Shown here one piece after another: positions 1 to 8,559 of a stretch of DNA of 64,000 nucleotides (within the stretch, counting starts at the first letter, position 1; the number at the start of each line of letters is the position of its first letter). Source of the DNA: Plasmodium coatneyi. Taxonomy: Eukaryota > Apicomplexa > Aconoidasida > Haemosporida > Plasmodiidae. The stretch spans positions 623,501 to 687,500 of the forward strand of contig NC_033560.1 in assembly GCF_001680005.1 (NCBI RefSeq), read 5' to 3'. A model generated the notes under the pieces. The model worked only from the letters and a program-made list of their open reading frames with translations, had not been told where the DNA came from and made no database searches. Made by a program: the position numbers and the translations under genes.

Positions 1-294
1 GCAAGTTTGCACAGCAGGAACTTGCAATTCTCAATGGGTTCTTTATCAATACAAATATGTGTGCAATTTTTTTTTTTTTGAAATGGTTGAAAAGGTTGAA
101 AATCCATAATGCGATGGAACATGCTGAAAAAAGGGGGAAGATAGAGGAATTTTTTTTTTTGTTTTTTTTTTGAACTTATTTTATTTTATTTTATTTTATT
201 TTTTTATTTTTTTTTACATTCCCCGTATTATATATATATCAATGCACCCCATGTTTATACATATATACACTCTTTTGATAACAGTAATAATTTT
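1..294. other. AT-rich noncoding left edge
   Basis: This stretch is made of long A and T runs, including a repeated TTTTA pattern near 178-200, and TATA-type dinucleotides. No open frame here has coding character. It ends abruptly at the GC-rich RNA candidate that starts at 295. Confidence 0.6.
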
Positions 295-478
295 GCAGTC
301 GGCAATAGCTCGGTGGTGATGCACTGATACTTCAAAGTGGGTCGATGAAGGTTCGATACCCAACAATTCTCTCGAACTCGGAGATCGCACGGAGAGGGAG
401 GGGTCTGTGTTCTAATTCCTGAACTTCGGCGGGGCTCCTGTCCTACCCCTTCGCGGAAGGCCGACTGTGCTTTTTTTT
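295..478 (+). ncRNA. Candidate Pol III-transcribed structured RNA
   Basis: A GC-rich island of about 175 bases stands out from AT-rich flanks. Its ends pair: GCAGTCGGC at 295-303 is complementary to GCCGACTG at 460-467, and the outer GC pairs with GC at 469-470 after one bulged base. Just inside the 5' end is TAGCTCGGTGG (306-316), one base off an A box. At 350-360 is GGTTCGATACC, one base off a B box. They start 44 bases apart, as in tRNA genes. A run of eight T follows at 471-478, a Pol III terminator. Inside are a possible CTCTC/GAGAG helix (369-373 with 392-396) and a strong hairpin between CTTCGGCGGGG (near 424) and CCCCTTCGCGGAAG (near 445). It is not a tRNA, because the tRNA acceptor and T stems do not pair. 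P. falciparum has a GC-rich Pol III RNA family beside var genes (RUF6), and this may be an analogue. Function is inferred only; the boxes, stems and T run are seen directly. Confidence 0.6.
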
Positions 479-1813
479 CCTTTTTCCCTTTTTTTAATAT
501 ATTTTTTTCCCCCTTTTTTTTTTCTTTTCTTTTTTTCTGTTTTTTCTTTTTTTTATTACACCCTCCGGGTGTACTTCCGCCCAAGGGGCGGAATATACTT
601 CCTTTGGTTTTCTTCCACCTAACACCATCCATAACAACCTTCCTTACACCCCTACTTCTCCCAATCTGCTTTCAAAGTCCTTCCAACCCTTTTTATGTTA
701 TGTAATTTATGCAGAAAAAAAACGAAATAAGAAACAAGAAAAGTGTACAAACTGATAAAGTATAATCTACATTAAGAAAGGGGATAGAAGGAGGAGTGAA
801 GAAGTTTAATATGCACATCTCCCATATGAATAAGGTATTCATAATATATATTCATAATGGGAAAAAGGGAAAAAATATAAAGGAGGAAAAAGTTATTTTT
901 ATTACACCATCATAAATGTACATGAAAAAAAAAGAAGGAATAAGAAGGAATGAAGGAATAAGAACGAAAAAAGGAATAAGGAAGGAAAGGAGGAAGGAGG
1001 AAGAAAGGAGGTCTAAGGAAGGAAAAAAAAAAAAAGAAGCAAGGAGAAAAAAGGAAAGGGGGAGGGAGAAGAACAATTATTATAACTATTGAAAACAATT
1101 ATAAACATTGCAAAGAAGAGAGGGGGGGAAGGAAGTTTTATGCTCATATGCACAATACATAATAGTAGTAGAAGGAGAGGAATGATATAAATAATAATAA
1201 TAAATAATAATAGTAATAATGTCATATTCCTAAACGAATAAACATATACACAGAATGTGTGCACGCAAAAAAAAAAAAAAAATATACTGTATAGAATAAA
1301 AGAATACATGAATAGAAAGAATTCATACACAAAATTTCGACCTCCTCCTTCATTATTTTCTTATTTTCTGCTTACTTACTCTTAATATTTCCCCCTTAAT
1401 TATATACGCATGTACGATGATTTGTAGTATGTATATTATGACCATTATGTAAAAGCTGAAAAATATATATATAATATAAGGGAATAATGAAAAAAATTTA
1501 ATATGTGTATCTGCATAACAATTTTATAGTGTGAAGAGATCTTACATGTATAGTTATATTCCCTTCATGAATAAATAAAGAGGAAGAGAAGAAACACAAC
1601 CTTTAAAAATAAGTTCCCACACATATATAAACCCTCAAAATATAAATGCATGAATAATTTCTAACATGAATTCATTATATACCCACAGGAAAAATATACA
1701 AATGTATATAAGGAACAATGGTAAAAGATAATACAAAGTTCATTTATTTTCAATAAAAAAATAGGTGTATTCATGAATACATATATATTTTCTCTGCCCT
1801 ATTACATCCATAG
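479..1813. other. Noncoding purine-rich and AT-rich spacer
   Basis: This holds T/C-rich runs to about 660, then an AGGAAGGA-type purine tract near 920-1070 and AT-rich sequence to the KIR gene. It should contain the promoter of the KIR gene at 1814. An ATG immediately followed by GTAAAAG lies at 1718-1720 and could be an ATG-only first exon, but this is weak. No other gene was recognised. Confidence 0.5.
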
Positions 1814-3186
1814 AAGATGGACCAGCAGTGCAGTATGGATGACTTACCCTCCAGAAAAGTATATGCAGCATTACAAAAGAACAATGACAATCATGAATGT
1901 AAAGATAGCAATTTCGGGCCAGAGGAAATGGGGAATATTCTAAAAGATAAAGTGAAGATGGCTTACGAATGTGTAGATTGTGGAACTAAAATTACGGAGG
2001 CCTGGTGTCTTGTATCTAAGGTGGATACATTGATGGGGAGGTGTAAAGGGATGTGTGATTATTTCTATTACCTACTAGGAAGTCTATTATCTGAAATTTT
2101 GAAGAAGACCGGTCAATTTGGAACCATTATGGAGCAAATCTGCCAAAAATTAAAGGACTTCGGTGGTAATTGCACCTGCGCACCTTTGGACCATACTGTT
2201 AGCGGTAACATCTTCAAAAAAAGAAAAACCATATTCGATTATTACTACGATTATAAAACAATATGGAAACAGCTACAGGAGAATGGCGACTCCTGTGCAG
2301 TGAAATATGACACATACATAAATGGAGCTAAAAGCGCCATTGGACAAGTTGAAGCAAATTGTTCAGTTAGTCAGGATGATTTCTGTACTAAAATTGTAAA
2401 TAAAATTAATAATGGTGGTAACAACCCTATCCCAAAACCAGGGGACTTGAAGTCTAAAGCTATGGCAGGCCAGGAACCTCCATCCGACGACGAAGGGGAC
2501 GAACATGATCTGAGTCCTTGTTTGAAACAGCTGTCTTCAGCAGTGTCTTCAGCATATGTTGCATCATTATCAGAGCAGAAAGAAGCGTCATTACATCATT
2601 CATCATCATCACAACAGGAGGGAGGTAGTGATGCCCCAACCGCTCCTATTGTTTCTTCTGTACTAGGCACAGTAATTGGATTACCAGCAGCTGTCGCTTT
2701 CTTCCTTTACAAAGTGAGTAAACTTACCAAAATGTACATACATTAAAATATGAATAATAACAGTATTTTATTCACATATTTCCTCCCCGTTTTTAAAAAA
2801 ATGAATATAGAATAAAGTGTGTAATATATATATATATGTATGTATAAATAGTTCTTCTTTCCTTAACTTCCCTTCTTCTTTTTTCTTATTTGTAGTATAC
2901 CAATTTATTTTCTGGATTACATAACACCTCCTTCCTCTTTGGAGGAAGGAGCAAGAGCAACAACAATAGACGAAAAATGTCCGTCCGACAGGAATTAAAC
3001 GAATTCTCAGGAGGTGATTCTTCTACAGCAGAATATGCAACTACCACAATGGGTTCAACATTTGGTGGTTCGTCATCGAATTTAACAGCAACTTCGACGG
3101 ATGATATATCTACTTTATACGGTGAACGAGGACGACCACCATCTGGAAGGACACAGCGAAGAAATATAAATTACGGTCGCATGTGA
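1814..3186 (+). CDS. kir: KIR-type PIR variant antigen
   Basis: This is a PIR (vir/kir) superfamily gene, whose products are variant antigens of simian malaria parasites exported to the infected red cell. The main exon is 1814-2713 (first ATG 1817) and is rich in cysteines (for example CVDCG, CKGMCDYFYYLLG, NCTCAP), the pattern of the family ectodomain. A stalk rich in S, Q and G follows. The single membrane segment, VSSVLGTVIGLPAAVAFF, ends in LYK at the splice donor (GTGAGT at 2714). The last exon is 2896-3186, starts YTN, and encodes a 96-residue cytoplasmic tail rich in S, T, R and G that ends before TGA. About 395 residues in all. The family usually has a very short first exon. I could not fix it here, so translation may begin at 1817 or in an upstream mini-exon. 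No break is seen. The tail exon is exactly 291 bases, as in the two other intact copies in the window. Confidence 0.85.
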
Positions 3187-4453
3187 TGCGTTTCTTCCTT
3201 GCTTTTCTTTTCTTTTTTTTTTTTTTTGTTTTTGCCACATTTACATTTTTGAATAACTGTGCATAGAAGGGAAAAAGTACTGCAGAACGGAGGGAGGCAG
3301 AAAATAGAAAGGAGAAAAAGAAGTATTGACCCCTTTTCAAAACAATGTATTTATATGTTTTAGGGAAGAAGAGAAAAATAGAAAAAATAAAATAAAGGAA
3401 ATAAATGAAAATAAGGAAAAATTAATACGTGCAAAGTAATCTGTGCTGCAGAGTGGGGGAAAAGCGCAAATAGAACATAATATAATGTTCCCATCTTTCA
3501 CATAAATGAGAAATCTGTTATGTACTCATTAGGAAGAGAAAGAATAAGAAGGAAAAAGAATGAATGAAGGAAAGGAAAGAGAGGAATGAAAAGGAAAAAA
3601 GGAGTGAAGGAAAGAGGAGGAAGTGAAGGTATGGGATCCGGTTTTAGGGTGAAGAAAAAGGAGGTGAATATATGGGATCAGGGTTCAGGGTTAAGGAAAG
3701 GAAGGAAAGAAGGAAAAATAAGAAGAAGGAAAAAAGGTAGTGTACATAAAATTTTAACCACTATTAAAGAAAAGGGAAGGAGAAGGAGTGAAGGAACAGC
3801 TCAAAAATAGTACATAATACATGCACATTGCAGAGAAGGGGAAGGAATATTCTCTATATATAATCTGTACTGTATGTGTCAACAATCTTTAATAATATTC
3901 TTAAATAGGAGTAAAATATATTTTAAGAGTGCATGCACTAAAATTTTTTTCCGCAAAAAGAAGGAGGAGCGTGTAATGCGATCCCTTATGTATACATAAT
4001 AAATAGGGTACATAATAATATGCTGTTATAAATAAATTACGCACAATACCATCATATAATAGATGTATGGAAAGGGGGCGCTGAGAATATAATATATTTC
4101 TCTCTGTTCTCTGTGTATATTCTGCATACTTCTCCCTTTAAATTTGTTCACTACATTTTTTTGTCTCTAATTATATATATATGTGGCATATATATAAAAC
4201 AATTCGATACACATATATACATATTTTTTTTCTGTGTGTTACTGCCGCTGCCTCCTGAAAAATTTAAACAACATATACATATACTACTGAAGGAATAGGA
4301 AAGAAAATAAAATTCCTACATATAATTGTTCATAATTATTATAGAATAAACAGAACTCTCGCACACATATGCTTATTTTGCATGAACACATGGATGTAAC
4401 ACATTTATAACATAAATTGGTCCTATACATAAAAATATACACATACATAAATC
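3187..4453. other. Noncoding spacer between KIR genes
   Basis: AT-rich sequence with an AAGGA-rich purine tract near 3530-3790. The open frame across that purine tract is low complexity and not believable as a gene. A telomere-like fragment is listed separately. The right part should hold the promoter of the next KIR copy. Confidence 0.5.
3681..3694 (+). repeat. Interstitial telomere-like repeat
   Basis: GGGTTCAGGGTTAA matches two units of the Plasmodium telomere repeat GGGTTYA, the second imperfect. A looser related motif (GGTTTTAGGGTGA) is just upstream near 3639. P. knowlesi is known to carry telomere-type repeats inside chromosomes near its variant genes. With two units, chance is possible. 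Confidence 0.4.
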
Positions 4454-5798
4454 ATGGCACCCGACGGTGGAGTAATACACACACATTCCATTCTCCTTCC
4501 TTTATTCAAAAGATGGAATAATTCCAATAATGTGTTTGTGCATATAATACATTGTCTATGATGTAATAAAATTAAGAAGTCGAAATAGGTACATATATAT
4601 ATTTCATTAATTCCATTCACAGAAGGACGATGGACCTAAATTATATTCTGAATGGATCTATGATATGATCAAGGATGGATATGGATTCGAGGAGGAGGAC
4701 GCAGATGAGGATTCTGGAGATCCGGCCGCACCGCTACGAACCCAGTTAAGTGAATATTCTGAACTTAACGGATAGTTAACAGGAATTGTACGTGCCTGGT
4801 ACTTTGTATATAGAGTGAAGAATGACAATTCATCCGATAATGCTATCTGTGAATTCTTCTATTATTGGTTAGGGACAAAAGTATGGATGGCTGAGAAGGA
4901 CAATAAATTCCCAAATGCCATGCATGATGTATACACTGCATTGGAAAAAATCCCCATCGCGAACAGCTGTGACCCCCCTAACCCATCACAGTAGCTGGGA
5001 CAAATTCAAAAAAGAAAAGGATAAATTCGAATATACTCAAGACTACAACCCAAAGAATGATAAATTACGGAAGTACTATAATTCCTGTGATAATGATTAT
5101 CGTATGACTTATGTAACTTCCCCAACTGTTCCTACTAATGTGAACAGTAAATGTAAAGGTAATAATACCACCAGTGATTCATATTGTACCAAATTCAAAG
5201 ACAAATATAAGGAATATTGCAAAGTGGAGTCAACAGGATTAGTATGTACACCACCACCCACAGCAGCAGCTTCCGCCCCTGTGCCCACTATTGTTTCTTC
5301 CATACTTGGACTAATGGGACTACCGGCGATCGCCACTTTCTTTTTGTACAAAGTAATTACCACTATAAATGAATGAGCAAATAATAAAATTTATTAATAT
5401 GTGTCTTCATTTAAAATGAATATAAAGGACGTGACAATATGTTCTAAACACCTTCCTTTCCTTCCTTTTCACTTTTCTTTCCTCAGTATACTTCTGTATT
5501 CGATATGGTAAAGAATTCCTTCCGTGGGGATGGTAGCAACAGCACAAATAACATCAACAGTAACAGAAGTAACAGTAGAAATAGGGGAAGAAGATCCACT
5601 AGCAGGAATGAATTTGACACTCTAACATCAACGGACGACACCTCTACTGGACGTTCAACAATAGGTTCGTCATCCAATTTAACAGCATATGATTCTTCTT
5701 TATATACTGCTTCTCCTTCGGTCAGAGAGAAGAATAGTAGGAATAGGCAACAACAACAGCAGAGACAACGCAGGAATGTAGGTTATCATCCGAGATAA
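4454..5798 (+). pseudogene. KIR-type PIR gene, disrupted
   Basis: The parts of a KIR gene are present in order. A plausible first exon at 4454-4471 encodes MAPDGG and ends at GTAATA. The main exon runs from 4623 to 5352 (acceptor CACAG, family-like CEFFYYWLG motif, membrane segment ending ATFFLYK, donor GTAATT at 5353). The tail exon is 5487-5798 and starts YTSVF. Two lesions lie in the main exon. One is an in-frame TAG at 4773-4775. The other is a shift in which the frame read from 4623 hits TAG at 4992-4994 while the following KIR sequence continues in the +1-offset frame used to 5352. With both lesions no full protein can be made. The tail exon itself is open and normal-looking, so it could still be a donor in recombination. 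Two independent lesions make a sequencing error for both unlikely, although either one could be an error. Confidence 0.75.
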
Positions 5799-6391
5799 AA
5801 TGTTCTTTCCCCCCCGGAGTAACTATAATGACTTGCAGCCATAGACTCATTATCAACATCAATAATTATGCAAATGAAGGAAAAAAAATATAAAAATTTT
5901 AATTATTTTATAATGTATAATTTCAATTTTCCATGAATGCATTTTTCATGAATCACACTTTTCACAAATTTACACATTCCATGCTAAGCATGGAAAGTGC
6001 ATAGCATAAATACTTAGTATGAGAGTGCTTAGCATGGAATGTGCTCCCCCCCTGCCTTTAAAAAGCGTGTGTGCAAACTCCACTTTCCTTCCACTTTATA
6101 TTCTTCTTCTTTATTTTTAAAATAACATATATTATTTAAAGTAAAAGTTCTTCTTATTAAGAAAAAAAAAAAAAAAAAATGAAGGGAAAAGAAAAAAATT
6201 TCATACTTACAACTCGTACAACAATACACACTTACAATTTATAAGTTGGATTTACAACTTGTATAACAACAACAATTACACATCTACTACAACAATCCTT
6301 GTACACAACAATAAACAAAAACAACAACAATTACACACAACTTGTACAACTTCGATTTATAACCTGCAAATTATAATTTGTAAGTTATAAA
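5799..6391. other. Noncoding spacer with hairpin and shared block
   Basis: AT-rich sequence separating the 3' ends of two converging genes. It contains a 17-base perfect inverted repeat (5973-5989 with 6027-6043) and, at 6077-6140, a block shared with 11365-11446. Near 6240-6340 there is a CAACAA/ACAACTTGTA-rich stretch. No gene was recognised. Confidence 0.55.
5973..6043. repeat. 17-base perfect inverted repeat (hairpin)
   Basis: CACATTCCATGCTAAGC at 5973-5989 is the exact reverse complement of 6027-6043, with a 37-base loop. Within the left arm TTCCATGC/GCATGGAA also forms a short palindrome. It lies between the 3' ends of the broken KIR gene and the exported-protein gene, so it could act as a bidirectional 3' end or processing signal. 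That role is inferred. Confidence 0.6.
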
Positions 6392-7248
6392 TTATAATTT
6401 GTGTCTTTTGTATTTGGAACGTTCGATGTATTTTTTTCGAGCTCGGTAATAGTGTAGTCCAAAGAACGAGAACAATAGAACTAGTACTATGAATACAAGA
6501 ATTGCAGGTCCAGCCAGTGAGTACGTTCCTTTATCCCACAGGTGATTATAAAATTTGCTCCAGTCGCCTAAATAACTTCCTTCGGGTTTACAATCTGAAC
6601 TACTCATATTTAAGCTCGCACAGTACAAAACAAATAAACAAAGTGCCACAACTACCAATGTAAGGAGTAATAAACTTCTATGTGTAAATTTGCCATATTT
6701 ACATTTTTTATACAGCCGTCGACATCTATCTCGCAAGGTGATATTATTCTTCCTTCTACGTGGTGAATCACATGAATTTTTTCCTAATTTTGAATTTTTA
6801 AGTGGTCCTTCATATGGTAAAGTAATTTTAATGGGGTCTTTATAACTCCTACTATGAAATTGATTTGGCAAGTGTGTTTTTGTGCTAGATTCGCTCGTCA
6901 CTGATCCGTTACTGCTTGAATCACTTCCATCTGATGAGTCAAAACCGCTGGCCGTTCCACCATAGTGTGATGATGATGTGCTTAAAGCACGCACCTAAAA
7001 CAAAAAAAAATGAAAGAAAGAGAAGGGTTGTTAGGTGGGTTGTCAGGGGTGGAAATTTTTTTTTTTTTCTCATTTTCTATTTTTCTTTTTTCAATTTTTT
7101 AGTGCAAAAAGTAAAAAAAGGGAAATCATACTAAATATATGCAAATTTTGAGATGGTGTAACAGTTGTTATTATATTACATGACGTGGATATTGCGTCCA
7201 ACAGCAAAGTATCAATATGAATAGGAGGTATTTTGCCGAGAACATCAT
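6392..7248 (-). CDS. Putative exported protein, two membrane segments
   Basis: A two-exon gene. Exon 1 (7180-7248) encodes 23 residues beginning MMFSAKYLLFILILCCWTQ, a clear signal sequence, and ends at donor GTAATA. Exon 2 runs 6994 to 6392 (acceptor TTTTAG) and starts VRALST. The mature part is Ser/Thr-rich near residues 25-65 and basic near 95-128. It has hydrophobic segments at about 130-150 and 182-205 separated by a short loop, and ends in a very basic tail (RARKKYIERSKYKRHKL). Total 223 residues. A signal exon followed by a short ectodomain and two membrane spans is the plan of several small exported families in this clade (Pv-fam and fam-l/m-like proteins). I cannot place it in one. 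RALST resembles the start of a PEXEL export motif but lacks the acidic or Gln fifth position. Function is unknown; a place in the parasite-modified host cell is inferred. Confidence 0.7.
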
Positions 7249-8559
7249 TGTGCTACTTTTTTTTTTAATTTTTTATTTTATTCCGTTAAAATGAAGGAAG
7301 TTCATAAAATAAAAGTGTAGGATTTTTTTCTTTTTTTCTCTCTTTAATGTGGAAAATGTTTTAATTTAAGTCGTTTGTGAAATCGTTTGTGAAATTGTTT
7401 GTGTGCGCGGCATTTCATTCACTGATTTATTGTAGGGGTGTGTGTGTATGAAAGTGTAAACGTTTTACTTTTAAACTTTTTATTTTTAAACTTTTTAGTT
7501 TTAAAACTTTTTACTCTTAAATTTTTTTTTATATAAACTTTTTTTAAAAATTAAAATAATAACATACATATATGTGGAAGGTCCTATGATAATAATTTAA
7601 AAAAATAGTCAAAAAAAGAAGTAGTTCATTTTTTAGCATGTGTATTATATGTTGGTTAAAAGAAGTGAAGTTAAAAGTGGTTCCTATTCCTGAGAAAAAA
7701 TGTAACACCTACACCCCCCTCCTTTTAACAACCTTCTTTCTCCCCTAAACCCCACACTCAATCCTCTACACTCACCCCCCACACCCTACCACACTTCTCT
7801 CTACAATAATACTCACCCCCTTCCACACTAACAGCCCTAATCCTAAATCATACACTCCCTTTCCATCACAACTTTTTTCTTCACTCCTCCTTTCCTTCTA
7901 ACAATCCCTTCCTTCTAACACCCCCTTCCTTCACTTTCCTTGCTTCCACACTCCTTCCTTCACTCTCATTCCTTACACTCTCATTCCTTCAAACATATTA
8001 CCTTCCACACCCCCTCCTTCACTCTCACTTCTTCCACACTGCTTCCTTCACTCTCATTCCTTCCACATCTTTCCCTTCACTTAGTTATTCCTTTATTTTT
8101 CGCCCCACTTCAGGTGCACCCATCTGCACACTTCCTTCACCCCTACCACCACCCTAACAACAAACCTACCACGCCTAACAAAAAACCTACCATTCCTAAC
8201 AACGAATCTACCACGTCTAATCTCCCTAACTCCTCCATCCACCACCTTCGAACCACCTAGCAACCTTCCTTCCACCAACCACCACCATAACACAAGCTTT
8301 CCTTCCACCTACCATCCCTTCACAACATTCCTTCCACCCACTATCCCTAACAACCTTCCTTCTACCGTATCACCCCTAACAACCCTTCCTTCTACCGTAC
8401 CACCCCTAACAAACTTCCTTCCACCAACCACCCCTAACAATCTTCCTTCCTCCAACCATTATCCTAACAACCTTCCTTCCACCAACACCCCTAACAACCT
8501 TCCTTTCACCTACCACCTTCCTTCCTTTCCCATCCACATGTTCCACATAAGATGTAACG
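7249..8559. other. Noncoding spacer with pyrimidine-rich array
   Basis: The first 400 bases are AT-rich and should hold the promoter of the minus-strand exported-protein gene. From about 7690 the sequence is a C/T-rich minisatellite reaching the end of the KIR gene at 8560. Open frames here are translations of the repeat and are not accepted as genes. Confidence 0.55.
7690..8540. repeat. Pyrimidine-rich minisatellite
   Basis: Degenerate units built around CCTTCCTTCCACC and CACCCCTAACAA repeat many times, most regularly after 8300. The reverse complement of this sequence occurs on the other side of the KIR tail exon, near 9300-9345. Unit number varies along the array and was not counted exactly. 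Confidence 0.75.

Noticed and set aside
299..372. A tRNA gene at the A/B-box pair
   Set aside because: The spacing fits, but the acceptor, D and T stems implied by that register do not pair, and the T stem has mismatches at two of its first four positions checked. The larger terminal stem at 295-303/460-467 explains the element better.
255..632. Minus-strand open frame of 125 codons
   Set aside because: It is the antisense of the RNA candidate plus a Lys run from T/C-rich sequence, with no family resemblance.
852..1330. Several minus-strand Phe/Leu/Ser-rich open frames
   Set aside because: They are translations of purine-rich low-complexity sequence.
3586..3810. Plus-strand Lys/Gly/Arg-rich open frame
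   Set aside because: It is a translation of the purine-rich tract with telomere-like pieces; there are no splice partners.
7940..8260. His/Pro/Ser/Thr-rich open frame
   Set aside because: It is the minisatellite in translation, and the unit length does not hold a frame.
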